This document shows, one piece after another, positions 1 through 8,376 of a stretch of 64,000 nt of DNA; the first letter of the stretch is position 1; the number at the start of each line of letters is the position of its first letter. The position numbers and the translations under genes were made by a program. The DNA is from Pseudomonas antarctica (lineage in GTDB: Bacteria; Pseudomonadota; Gammaproteobacteria; Pseudomonadales; Pseudomonadaceae), in NCBI RefSeq assembly GCF_900624995.1, contig NZ_UYXQ01000007.1:1-64000 (forward strand), given 5' to 3'. The notes under the pieces are model-generated. The model ran no database searches and had not been told where the DNA came from. It saw nothing but the letters and a program-made list of their open reading frames with translations.

Positions 1-240
1 GGGTAAACCGGCAGGACGCCGGTTTAGCCGCGATGGGCCAAGGATGGCCCATGGCGGCGGCCCACGGTCCAAAGCCTGCGTGAGGGCACACCGAGCCTAG
101 GCGAGGTGCCGAGTGGTGGGGCAAGAGCGTTTTGGTTACTTTTGCGCTCTTTCAAAAGTGACCCGCTGTAAGAGCGGAACCCATAGCCGCCGTTACCCAA
201 ATAACGGATATGTACCCAGCGCCCCCGCGACAACCAAAGC
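1..240. repeat. Dispersed, structured intergenic repeat (left end cut by window)
   Basis: The stretch holds nested inverted repeats, among them CCGGCAGGACGCCGG near 9-23 and ATGGGCCAAGGATGGCCCAT near 33-52, followed by a conserved-looking tail with GTGACCCGCTGTAAGAGCGGAACC-like sequence near 159-182. I recognise this as a sequence that recurs between genes in many fluorescent Pseudomonas genomes; it is often mis-annotated as a small ORF ending in GPSLAHRG. No protein-like coding is credible here. It lies downstream of hasR, where hasA and the Has secretion genes would be expected beyond the window. Function is unknown. Confidence 0.55.
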
Positions 241-316
241 ATTCAACCCATAAAAAGATGTGTAGATACCTATGCTGCGATAGCACCACCTCGAGATGCC
301 TGATACACCGAGTCGC

Positions 317-344
317 CTGTATCGCAGGCGAGCCAGTTCCCACA
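317..344. repeat. REP half-site
   Basis: The segment TATCGCAGGCGAGCCAGTTCCC fits the Pseudomonas REP core (GCGGGCAAGCCxGCTCCCAC). The opposite half near 270-280 (TGCTGCGATAGC) is diverged, so this is either a single REP or a decayed REPIN just after the hasR stop. Confidence 0.6.
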
Positions 345-345
345 A

Positions 346-2904
346 TCAGAAGAACCGCGTAACGCTGATCTTCGCATCGCGGCCTTTGGTGTAGGCACGG
401 TCGCCGCTCAAGGCCGGGCGGAAGTTGTTGTTGAACAGGTTGTCCACGGTGAAATTCACCTCGGTGCCTTTCAGGTAAGCCTGTTGCGGCTTCCATTTGG
501 CGAACAGGCCTTGGGTGTTGTAGGCCTTGTTGCCGTATTGGTCGTAGAACAGGTCGCCCACGCTACTGCCCGGGCCGCCGGAATATTTGTCGCTGGGCAA
601 GCGGTCGGTCGCACCGATGAACTGACCCATCCAGCCCACCTGGGCATCCCACGCCGGAATGTGGGTGCCCAGTACCAGCACCCACTTGGTCGGTGGAATG
701 TCGCGTGCTGCCACGTTCGGGCCCCATGGGTTGGTGTAGGCGCCTTCGTGTTCGCCCTTGGCGTAGGCGAACGACACCGAGCCGAACAGGTAGGTGGAGT
801 TGTAGAACGATTCCAGCTCAAAGCCCTTAATGGTCAGGCTGCCGATGTTGCGGTAGTTGGACATCGCGCCCGGTGGGCAGGCGCTGGAAACCGTGCCGCC
901 ATTGACGGCCTGGTTTTGGCAGCCAACGCCGGTGGCCTTGAAGATTTCGTCTTCAACTGTGTTGTGGAACAGCGTGGTGCGCACTTGCAGGTTGTCGTCC
1001 TGAGCGATCAGGTTATCGAAGCTGACGACGCTGCCCACGGTGATCGAGGTGATGCGTTCCGGGTCGAGGTCGACGCTGGTGGCGGTGCGGCTGCCCAGGC
1101 CTTGCACTTCATACTGCTCGTCGATGACCGGCGCGCGCCAGGTCTTGCTCCAGTTGGCGAACAGTCCCAGGTGCGGGTTGACGTTCCAGAACAGCGCCAG
1201 GCGCGGTGACCAACCGGTGTAGGTGCGGTCGCTGTAATCGTGGCCGACGGCCGGGTTTGGGCTGCTGTAGTACGGCGCATCGTTGGCTTCGCCGCGATTG
1301 CGCACATGGTCGTAGCGCAGGGACGGGGTGATGGTCACATCGCCAACGGTCACCGCATCCTGCACAAAGAAGCTATTGGTGTCGACTTTGCCGTGGGGCA
1401 TGAAGCCTGGCTGGAAGTGCCCGTAGTTGTAGCGCGCGGTGTCGTAGGTTTTACCGGGCATCCACATCTCGGTTTCGCGGATGTGCTTGCGGACCTGCCC
1501 GCCGACGGTGACTGCATGCTGCAAGGGGCCGGTGTCAAACAGGCTGACGTTGCGGATATCGAGGTTCTTGTCGGTGTAGGACGTGTCCATCTTGCGCCCG
1601 CCGGTGGCCAGTTGGAAAAACGCGCTGGCGTTGCGCTCGTCGGTCTGGTCGGTGTTGGACTGCGAATACTTGACGGTCAGGTCTACCAGCGGGTTGTCCA
1701 GCGGTTGGTATTCATACTTGCCCGACCAGGTGGTGTCGACGGTGTCGCGGTGGGCTAAAAAACGCGTCAACGCGCCTTCGTAGCCGTAGCGGTCGATCTG
1801 GGCCTGGGTCGGCGGCGCCGGGTAGCTGGCGGCGGAAAACGGTGTCCAGCGGTTGCTGTGGGAGCGCGAGTAGGAAAGCCCGACACTGTGCTCATCGGTC
1901 AGGTGCGCGTTGACCTTGAACAATTTGCCGTCCACATCCTGGGCGCTGTTGGGCAGGCGCTGAGGGTTGATCGGGAACAGGTTGTCCTCGTTGGGCAGCT
2001 TGGCGGCCACCTTCATGTCGCCGCCGTCGCGTTGGGTCAGGTAGGCCAGGGCGTCGAAGCGACCGTCGTCGGTGCGGCCATACACGGCGCCGCTGTAGAC
2101 CTGTTCGTGGTCGTTGCTGGAGTAACCGTACTTGAGCATCGCGCCGCTGTTGTGCCCATCTTTGAGCAAGTCCGGGGCATCCTTGGTGGTCATGTTCACT
2201 GTGCCGCCAAAACCGCCGTTGCCGGTGAACGGCGAGTTGGGGCCTTTCTCGACCTCGATGCTCTTGATCAGCTCGGGCTCGATAAACACCGTGCCTTGTT
2301 GATAGCGCTCAAAGCCACTTTTGGTGGCGCCATCGACGGTCATCGGCACGTCTTCGGCATCGCCGAAACCACGGATGTTGATGGTCTGGCCGCCGGGTTT
2401 CAGCGAGCCGCCCTGGCTCACGCCGGGCAAGGTCTGCAACAGGCTGGGGATGTTATTGGACTGGTAGCGATCGATGTCGGCCTGGCTCAGGGTGGAGCGG
2501 TTGACGGTGTTGGAATCGACGTCGTTTCCGGTGCCGATCACGCTGAGCGCGTCCAGCTCGATTGCCCCACTGTGGGTGGGCTTGCCTTCATCGGGGCGTA
2601 CCACGTAGGTGGTGCCGACCTTGATCAGGGTGAACGCGCCGTTTTTCAGCAGGTTGTGAATCGCTACTTCCGGGGTGAACTCGCCATTGAGCGCTGGCGC
2701 CTGCACGTTCTCGAGCAGTGTTTCATCGAACAGCAGCTGTATTTTCGCTTGCTGCGCCACCTGGCTCAGGGATGTGGCCAGCGACTGGGCGGGCAGTTGC
2801 AGCTTGAACGACTCGGCCTGGGCACTGAGGCTCAACGCCATGCAGCTGGCAATAAGGGTCGGTCGAAGAAACAGGTGCGTAGCGTGGCAAGGCGCGCGAA
2901 ACAT
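346..2904 (-). CDS. hasR: TonB-dependent haem/haemophore receptor HasR
   Basis: Outer-membrane receptor of 852 residues that takes haem (free or from the HasA haemophore) into the periplasm using TonB energy. Seen: signal peptide ending near SLSAQA, then an N-terminal STN signalling domain (about residues 30-110) typical of receptors that talk to an anti-sigma factor, a plug domain with a TonB-box-like stretch near 120-130, the plug motif LPGVSQGG and NIRGFGDAE, and a beta-barrel ending in the terminal aromatic FF. It lies downstream of hasI and hasS, the usual order for the Has signalling system. HasR is favoured over FecA-type siderophore receptors by the overall barrel sequence, but the ligand is inferred. 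hasA is not in the window. Confidence 0.85.
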   Translation of the reverse strand: MFRAPCHATHLFLRPTLIASCMALSLSAQAESFKLQLPAQSLATSLSQVAQQAKIQLLFDETLLENVQAPALNGEFTPEVAIHNLLKNGAFTLIKVGTTYVVRPDEGKPTHSGAIELDALSVIGTGNDVDSNTVNRSTLSQADIDRYQSNNIPSLLQTLPGVSQGGSLKPGGQTINIRGFGDAEDVPMTVDGATKSGFERYQQGTVFIEPELIKSIEVEKGPNSPFTGNGGFGGTVNMTTKDAPDLLKDGHNSGAMLKYGYSSNDHEQVYSGAVYGRTDDGRFDALAYLTQRDGGDMKVAAKLPNEDNLFPINPQRLPNSAQDVDGKLFKVNAHLTDEHSVGLSYSRSHSNRWTPFSAASYPAPPTQAQIDRYGYEGALTRFLAHRDTVDTTWSGKYEYQPLDNPLVDLTVKYSQSNTDQTDERNASAFFQLATGGRKMDTSYTDKNLDIRNVSLFDTGPLQHAVTVGGQVRKHIRETEMWMPGKTYDTARYNYGHFQPGFMPHGKVDTNSFFVQDAVTVGDVTITPSLRYDHVRNRGEANDAPYYSSPNPAVGHDYSDRTYTGWSPRLALFWNVNPHLGLFANWSKTWRAPVIDEQYEVQGLGSRTATSVDLDPERITSITVGSVVSFDNLIAQDDNLQVRTTLFHNTVEDEIFKATGVGCQNQAVNGGTVSSACPPGAMSNYRNIGSLTIKGFELESFYNSTYLFGSVSFAYAKGEHEGAYTNPWGPNVAARDIPPTKWVLVLGTHIPAWDAQVGWMGQFIGATDRLPSDKYSGGPGSSVGDLFYDQYGNKAYNTQGLFAKWKPQQAYLKGTEVNFTVDNLFNNNFRPALSGDRAYTKGRDAKISVTRFF

Positions 2905-3032
2905 GAAATCCCCCGGGGTGGCTAAGTTGCCAAAAAGGTGTGCGTATCAAACACAGTCGGGAGGAAGACGGGGCAGGTTAAAAAAACCACACATGCGAAT
3001 GCAAAATATTCTCAACCGTGGGTTCGCCTGCG

Positions 3033-4001
3033 TTACTTGTTCGGTTCGATTCTCACAATGCCATCGGCTGAGGCCACCGTTTTCACTGGCAGCAGGGCCG
3101 GCAGGGCGTTGAGCAGGGCGTCCGGGTCATTCACATCCAGATTGCCCGAGACCTTCAGTTGCGCCACGGCTTTGCTGACCTGCAACGGTGCCTGCGGCCG
3201 GTAAAGGCTCAGCTCATCGATCAGGCTGGCCAGGTCGCGGTTGCGAAATGACAAGTGCCCGCTGCGCCAATCCGCCACTTCCTCAGCCGTGAGGGTTTGT
3301 TGTTGCACCGTGCCCTTGGCGTAGCTGTAGGCCGCGCGTTGTTGGGCGCCAAGTAAGGTCACCGGGCTTTTGCTGTCGGGCGCGAAGGCCACTTGGCCAT
3401 GGGCAACGCTGACCACCAGTTGCTGCTGGCTGCGCCGCACATCGAAACCGGTGCCGACCACCCGCACATCCGCCTCGCCGGCTTGCACGTACAGCGGCCG
3501 TTCCTTATCGGCGGCCACTTCGATGTACAGCTGGCCCTTGTCCAAATGAAGGAGGCGTTGGTGAGCGCTGAAGTCTACGCGCAGCCGCGTGTTGGCATTC
3601 ACATACAGCGTGCTGCCATCGGGCAGATTCAGGGTGCGCATGCCTTTGGCGTGGGCGGCGATTTGGCTGTGGTAAAGCTCGCGAGGCGCGCCGATGTGCG
3701 TGGCCAGCACGGCGCAAACCAGCGCGGCGGCGACGGCCAGGGCAGGGCGCCAGACAGAAGGCTTGCGCGTGGGCAGCGGCACGGGTTTGTTCAGTTGCTG
3801 CAATTGGCCGAGGTCGGCCCACAGTTGTTCGAACTCGGCATACGCGCGGGCATGGGCAGGCACGGCCTGCCAGGCGGCAAAGGCTTTGCGATCGGCACGC
3901 CCCATGTCGCTGCGGTTGCGGGCAAACCAGCTGGCGGCTTGGGCATCGATGGAGTCACTCGCTTCGATGTCTAGCGCGTCGATGTCGCTCAGGCGGTTCA
4001 T
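3033..4001 (-). CDS. hasS: FecR-type anti-sigma factor HasS
   Basis: Inner-membrane anti-sigma factor of 322 residues that holds the ECF sigma factor HasI and receives the signal from the STN domain of HasR. Seen: N-terminal DUF4880-like region with a WFARNRSD stretch, one membrane segment (about residues 85-107, rich in A, V and L), and a periplasmic FecR domain with LNLPDGSTLYVNANTRL. The start MNRLSD at 4001 is chosen because its ATG overlaps the hasI stop by four bases (ATGA), implying translational coupling; an upstream in-frame ATG at 4046 also exists. Followed after 128 bp by hasR, which probably has its own HasI-dependent promoter in that gap. Confidence 0.85.
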   Translation of the reverse strand: MNRLSDIDALDIEASDSIDAQAASWFARNRSDMGRADRKAFAAWQAVPAHARAYAEFEQLWADLGQLQQLNKPVPLPTRKPSVWRPALAVAAALVCAVLATHIGAPRELYHSQIAAHAKGMRTLNLPDGSTLYVNANTRLRVDFSAHQRLLHLDKGQLYIEVAADKERPLYVQAGEADVRVVGTGFDVRRSQQQLVVSVAHGQVAFAPDSKSPVTLLGAQQRAAYSYAKGTVQQQTLTAEEVADWRSGHLSFRNRDLASLIDELSLYRPQAPLQVSKAVAQLKVSGNLDVNDPDALLNALPALLPVKTVASADGIVRIEPNK

Positions 4002-4546
4002 TCTGGCTGCTCCGTGCCGGGTTCGTGTTGAAGGCGTCGCTTGCAATGCAGCAGGGCAAACGCGATGTGCTTTTCCACCATGCTGGTGGAAATGCCCATG
4101 CGCTCGGCAATCTGCGCCTGGCTCAGGCCTTCGAAGCGGTGCAGCATAAGGGCTTCTCGCCTGCGGGGCGAGAGTTCGGCGAGGACTTCTTTCAACTGTT
4201 CCAAGCGTTGCAAGCGCTGCAAGCGCTGCGCGGCGACCATGGGCTCGTTTTGCTCATCGGTGACCGGCTCGGCGTCCCTTTCGTTGGGGGCAAGGTGGAC
4301 GGTCTGCCGTACCTTCTGCTTACGCCAGTGATCGCGCAGCAGGTTGCGCGCCATCTGGAACAGAAACGCCCGTGGCTGCTCGACCTTGGCCCGGTCGCGG
4401 TAGTCCAGCCATTGGGTAAAGACATCCTGGGTCATGTCCGCCGCGTCGCTGGCGTTGTCCGTGCGTTTGCGCAGGAAATACAGGATGTCTGCATAAAACC
4501 CGCGAAAGGCATCGGTCGACAACGGGTCGGGCTTGGGACGAGACAT
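3998..4546 (-). CDS. hasI: ECF sigma factor HasI (FecI family)
   Basis: RNA polymerase sigma-70 factor of the extracytoplasmic iron-starvation class, 182 residues, the usual size. Seen: region 2 with DAADMTQDVFTQWLDY and region 4 with LSPRRREALMLHRFEGLSQAQIAERMGIS, a clear helix-turn-helix. It is expected to drive hasR transcription when HasS releases it. First gene of hasI-hasS-hasR; a Fur-like box lies just upstream, so iron repression is likely. Confidence 0.87.
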   Translation of the reverse strand: MSRPKPDPLSTDAFRGFYADILYFLRKRTDNASDAADMTQDVFTQWLDYRDRAKVEQPRAFLFQMARNLLRDHWRKQKVRQTVHLAPNERDAEPVTDEQNEPMVAAQRLQRLQRLEQLKEVLAELSPRRREALMLHRFEGLSQAQIAERMGISTSMVEKHIAFALLHCKRRLQHEPGTEQPE

Positions 4547-4590
4547 GGATATCCTTCTTGACGAAGCACGACGTAGAAAAGCCGCGAATG

Positions 4591-4612
4591 ATATCGAGAA
4601 TTATTGTCATTT
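4591..4612 (-). promoter_or_regulatory. Probable Fur box upstream of hasI
   Basis: On the minus strand the sequence AATGACAATAATTCTCGATA resembles the Fur consensus (GATAATGATAATCATTATC), with AT-rich hexamers of the right kind. It sits 45-66 bp before the hasI start, where iron-starvation sigma genes normally carry a Fur site. Call rests on sequence likeness and position only. Confidence 0.55.
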
Positions 4613-4640
4613 GTCTCTAGGTGAGTGTGGCTCGCTCAAA

Positions 4641-4732
4641 ATGTGGGAGGGGGCTTGCGCTCGATGGCAGTGTGTCAGCCCATGAATGTGGCGACTGATT
4701 CACTGCAATCGGGAGCAAGCCTCCTCCCACAT
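4641..4732. repeat. REPIN (two inverted REPs)
   Basis: Two REP units face each other: TGTGGGAGGGGGCTTGC at the left and its near-complement GCAAGCCTCCTCCCACA at the right, separated by about 55 bp. It separates hasI from the convergent end of the DUF4917 gene. Confidence 0.85.
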
Positions 4733-4755
4733 TTGATTCTCTTTGTTCCGGGAGA

Positions 4756-5772
4756 TCAGCGTTCAACGGGGACGGACAACGCGCTATTACCCAACGGATG
4801 CGTGCGCGCCGCAAAGAATTTCAAGTCCACGCCGCTGCCCTCAAATAGCTGCGAATAGCGGCGCTTCTGCTGGCGAATAAACCCATCGCTGCGCCCCGAC
4901 ACCGAAATCGCCAGGGTTGTAATCCTGGCCTGGCGAAGCGCATCCACCAGGTGCTTATCCTGCGGCCCGAGGTCCTGGCCGAAGATGCACAGCGCACCTG
5001 CATGGCTGAGCAACTGCTCGTAACAGAACGACAAGTAGTCCGAACTGCGGATGGTTTTGAGCTTCTCTTGCACCTTGCCTTCGCTGACAAACAGCGGCAC
5101 ATCATCCAGGGTCTTGATCGTGTTGTTGATCGCAAAACTGCTGAGCAGAATGCTGTCGGTGGACGGCAATTTTCGCGCCGTACCGTCGAGGTTGCGCACC
5201 AGGTGCAGGCCGCCGTGCAGGTAGAGGATGCGCGTGGCCTCGGTGCGGGTGTTGCGCAGGTCGAAGCTGGCATCGGCGCTGCGGAACAGATCGTCGATGC
5301 CTGGCGTGTGCAGGATCGCCCAAGCGTTGAGCAGGTCGTAATTGCTGGTGAATACCGTGGAGTAGCGAGCCAGTTCCGCGTTGATCGTCGCCAGCGTTGA
5401 CGGCTGCACCAAGCGCCACGGAATGTGCACGGCGTGGAGGGTATTGATCAGCGCTTCCTTGATCGCGTAGTAGCGATTGCGCGGCGCCGCCGAGCTGACT
5501 GCCAGGGCCTTGTTGACCCGGCTGGTGGTCTTCAACGCGCCCAGCGCCTGCTCGAAACTGCGGGTTTGCAGGGCGTCGAACACACTCAGCTCGGATTGGC
5601 TGAGGGGTTTTTCTTCGACGGTACGGGCGTTTTCGAACAGAGAGTCGTAGGCAAAGTCTTCCCAAATCGTGCGGCTCGCGCCATTGCCGATCAGAATCCC
5701 ACTGAAGTCGACGGCGCTGCGCAGCGCGCTCCAGTCTTCAAGGTGGGCGTCAATATCGTGGAAATCCTTCAT
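4756..5772 (-). CDS. DUF4917 family protein (SIR2-like fold)
   Basis: Protein of 338 residues. Seen: near the N-terminus GILIGNGASRTIWEDFAYDSL, resembling the glycine-rich nucleotide loop of SIR2-like proteins; in the middle VFTSNYDLLNAW (compare the TTNYD motif) and ILYLHGGLHLV (compare the catalytic HG of SIR2). Known: DUF4917 proteins are placed with SIR2-like domains, some of which degrade NAD in phage defence. Inferred: NAD(+)- or nucleotide-binding enzyme. It is a single gene facing away from the alcohol dehydrogenase, with no obvious partner, so a role cannot be given from context. Confidence 0.65.
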   Translation of the reverse strand: MKDFHDIDAHLEDWSALRSAVDFSGILIGNGASRTIWEDFAYDSLFENARTVEEKPLSQSELSVFDALQTRSFEQALGALKTTSRVNKALAVSSAAPRNRYYAIKEALINTLHAVHIPWRLVQPSTLATINAELARYSTVFTSNYDLLNAWAILHTPGIDDLFRSADASFDLRNTRTEATRILYLHGGLHLVRNLDGTARKLPSTDSILLSSFAINNTIKTLDDVPLFVSEGKVQEKLKTIRSSDYLSFCYEQLLSHAGALCIFGQDLGPQDKHLVDALRQARITTLAISVSGRSDGFIRQQKRRYSQLFEGSGVDLKFFAARTHPLGNSALSVPVER

Positions 5773-5895
5773 TGCGGCGGGTCTACTCGAAATCGGCTGG
5801 GTGGTGACTTTATCACGAGCGGGCGTTGATCCTGATCAAGATGGCGCAGGCAAGTCAGGTTGATTCTGTAGGCATAACGCCTCTGAGGATTGACC

Positions 5896-7044
5896 ATGAG
5901 AAGCACCTTCTTTATTCCCGCCGTCAACATCATGGGCACCGACTGCCTCGACGAGGCCATGATTGCCATCCGCAACTACGGTTTTCGCAAGGCTCTGATC
6001 GTCACTGATGCGGGCCTTGCCAAGGCCGGCGTGGCCAGCATGATCGCCGAGAAGCTGGCGATGCAGGATATCGACTCGGTCATCTACGACGGCGCCAAGC
6101 CCAACCCCAATGTGGAAAACGTCGAGAAGGGCCTGGCGCTGTTGCAGCATAGCCAGTGCGATTTCGTAGTGTCCCTGGGCGGCGGTTCGCCCCATGACTG
6201 TGCCAAGGGCATCGCGCTGTGCGCCACCAATGGTGGGCATATCGGCGACTACGAAGGCGTCGACCAATCCAGCAAGCCGCAACTGCCACTGGTGGCCATC
6301 AACACCACCGCGGGCACCGCCAGCGAGATGACCCGCTTCTGCATCATCACCGACGAAACCCGCCACGTGAAAATGGCCATCGTCGACCGTAACGTCACGC
6401 CGTTGTTGTCGGTCAACGACCCGGCGCTGATGGTCGGCATGCCCAAGGGCTTAACCGCCGCGACCGGCATGGACGCCCTGACGCATGCCATCGAAGCTTA
6501 CGTTTCTACCGCCGCCAACCCGATTACCGACGCTTGTGCGATCAAGGCCATTGAGCTGATCAGCGCCAACCTGCGTCTGGTGGTGCGTGATGGCACCGAC
6601 AAAGCCGCGCGGGAAAACATGGCCTATGCGCAGTTCCTCGCCGGGATGGCATTCAACAATGCCTCCCTGGGTTTTGTGCATGCCATGGCCCACCAACTCG
6701 GCGGCCTCTACGACTTGCCCCACGGTGTGTGCAACGCGGTCTTGTTGCCCCACGTGCAAAGCTTCAACGCCAGCGTTTGCGCCAAGCGCTTGAGTGACGT
6801 GGCGCGCGCATTGGGCGCCGATATCAAAGGAATTACCCCGGAAGAGGGTGCCCAAGCTGCCATCGCCGCCATTCGCACCTTGGCCCAGGATGTTGAGATT
6901 CCCGCCGGCTTGCGTGAGCTGGGCGCCAAGTTGCAGGACATTCCGTTGCTGGCCACCCATGCGTTGAAGGACGCCTGTGGGCTGACCAACCCACGGCGGG
7001 CGGATCAGCGGCAGATCGAGGAGATCTTTCGCAGCGCTTTCTAA
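5896..7044 (+). CDS. yiaY: Iron-containing alcohol dehydrogenase (YiaY-like)
   Basis: NAD-dependent, metal-dependent dehydrogenase of 382 residues, family III alcohol dehydrogenases; close to YiaY, named L-threonine dehydrogenase, although the natural substrate in pseudomonads is not settled. Seen: NAD-binding [18 protein letters not shown] (about residues 91-108), [12 protein letters not shown], the iron-site region [15 protein letters not shown] and [18 protein letters not shown] with conserved Asp and His ligands. Start chosen at the ATG at 5896 because GAGGA (5885-5889) is well placed; a TTG lies two codons earlier. Monocistronic by spacing. Confidence 0.85.
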   Translation: MRSTFFIPAVNIMGTDCLDEAMIAIRNYGFRKALIVTDAGLAKAGVASMIAEKLAMQDIDSVIYDGAKPNPNVENVEKGLALLQHSQCDFVVSLGGGSPHDCAKGIALCATNGGHIGDYEGVDQSSKPQLPLVAINTTAGTASEMTRFCIITDETRHVKMAIVDRNVTPLLSVNDPALMVGMPKGLTAATGMDALTHAIEAYVSTAANPITDACAIKAIELISANLRLVVRDGTDKAARENMAYAQFLAGMAFNNASLGFVHAMAHQLGGLYDLPHGVCNAVLLPHVQSFNASVCAKRLSDVARALGADIKGITPEEGAQAAIAAIRTLAQDVEIPAGLRELGAKLQDIPLLATHALKDACGLTNPRRADQRQIEEIFRSAF

Positions 7045-7136
7045 AAGGGGCAGCCACACGCTGCAGACGGTAAGCTACAAGCTGAACTGCATTTAACTTA
7101 AGCATGAAGCTTGCGGCTTGCCGCTGAGGTCCCCCA

Positions 7137-7811
7137 ATGAGAGTTCTGTTATTCGGCGCTACCGGCATGGTCGGCCAAGGCGTGCTGCGCGAGTGCCTGC
7201 TGGCTGCTGACGTACAGGAAGTCGTCGCCGTTGGCCGCACGGCCCTCACCCAGGAGCACGGCAAGCTGCACCAGGTGCTGCACAGTGACATGCTGGATTT
7301 CCAGCCGCTGGAAAACCTGCTGCAAGGTTTTGATGCGTGTTTCTTCTGTCTCGGCGTTTCGTCAGCGGGCATGAATGAAGCCAAGTACACCCACCTCACC
7401 TATGACTTGACGCTGGTCGCGGCCAGCACCTTGGCACGACTCAATCCGCAGATGACCTTTATCTACGTGTCCGGCGCCGGCACCGACAGCTCCGAGGCGG
7501 GCAAGTCGATGTGGGCGCGGGTCAAGGGCAAGACCGAAAACGCTTTGTTGCGCTTGCCGTTCAAGGCGGTGTACCTGTTTCGGCCGGGGGTGATTCAGCC
7601 GTTGCATGGCGTGCGTTCGAAAACGCCGCTGTACCAATCCTTCTATTGCGTACTCGGGCCGGCGCTCTCTTTCGTACGTCGGGTCAACCCGGGCTGGGTC
7701 GTGAGCACCGAGACCGTCGGCCAAGCGATGTTGGCTGCCGTGCGCCATGGTGCGCCGCACGCGGTGGTGGAGCAGGCCGACATCAATCGCCTGGCAGCCG
7801 AGCGTCACTGA
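7137..7811 (+). CDS. NAD(P)-binding Rossmann-fold oxidoreductase, epimerase-like
   Basis: Protein of 224 residues. Seen: N-terminal dinucleotide-binding motif LLFGATGMVGQGVLREC, then a short-chain/extended SDR-like core with SGAGTDSSEAGKSMWARVKGKTENAL, where a Tyr-x3-Lys is replaced by other residues, so classical SDR catalysis is doubtful. Family members are annotated as NAD-dependent epimerase/dehydratase or semialdehyde-dehydrogenase-like; no substrate can be given. Its stop overlaps the ATG of the truncated LysR gene by one base. Confidence 0.65.
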   Translation: MRVLLFGATGMVGQGVLRECLLAADVQEVVAVGRTALTQEHGKLHQVLHSDMLDFQPLENLLQGFDACFFCLGVSSAGMNEAKYTHLTYDLTLVAASTLARLNPQMTFIYVSGAGTDSSEAGKSMWARVKGKTENALLRLPFKAVYLFRPGVIQPLHGVRSKTPLYQSFYCVLGPALSFVRRVNPGWVVSTETVGQAMLAAVRHGAPHAVVEQADINRLAAERH

Positions 7812-8245
7812 TGCTGCACAAGAGCTGGGTGCGTCGCCTGGACTTGATCACCTTGCAACTCTTCGTTGCAGTGTTCGAGGAAGGCACGCTGACCCGCGCA
7901 GCTGCCCGCGAGGCCGTTGCGGTGTCCGCGGCGAGCAAGCGTCTGATGGCGCTGGAACACGTGCTGGGCGTCAGCCTGTTCGTGCGTCGGGCTAAGGGCA
8001 TGGACCTCACCGCTGCGAGCGAAACCCTGTTGCACCCTGCGCGGCAGATGCTGTTCAACGTCGAAAAAATCGGCCTGGAGCTGGGCGAGCACAGCCATGG
8101 CGTGCGAGGTTATGTGCGCATGCTGGCCAATCTGTCGGCGATCATTCAGTTCCTACCCGAAGACATGCGGCCGCGCGCGAGGCGGGCAAGCCCGGCTCCC
8201 ACCTATGAATGCGATCACCTGTGGGGGCGGGCTTGCCCGCGATAG
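7811..8245 (+). pseudogene. LysR-type regulator, C-terminal half lost at a REPIN
   Basis: The first about 120 codons are a good LysR N-terminus: RLDLITLQLFVAVFEEGTLT followed by a winged helix-turn-helix and the linker, up to IIQFLPEDM. From about 8168 the frame runs into REP sequence (ARRASPAPTYE is REP-encoded) and stops at 8245, giving 144 codons instead of about 300. The whole effector-binding domain is missing. Inferred: a deletion that ended at, or was made by, the REPIN. The product cannot be a normal LysR activator; whether the DNA-binding half is still made is unknown. It sits just upstream of the CoA-transferase gene it may once have regulated. Confidence 0.8.
8176..8244. repeat. 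REPIN at the LysR break
   Basis: Two REP cores, GCGGGCAAGCCCGGCTCCCAC at the left (near 8181-8201) and GTGGGGGCGGGCTTGCCCGCG at the right (8221-8241), form an inverted pair with a loop of about 20 bp, shorter than the other REPINs of this window. It forms the breakpoint of the truncated LysR gene. Confidence 0.85.
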
Positions 8246-8376
8246 CGATCGAGTCAACGCCGTGATTGTATTGTTGTTCGTGTTTTGCGAACGCTCGTTG
8301 CCAACTGACGGTTGGATTTTTCCTACGGCTGTCCTCTAGCCTAGGCCACACATTTCAAGAATAAGAGGCACACCCC

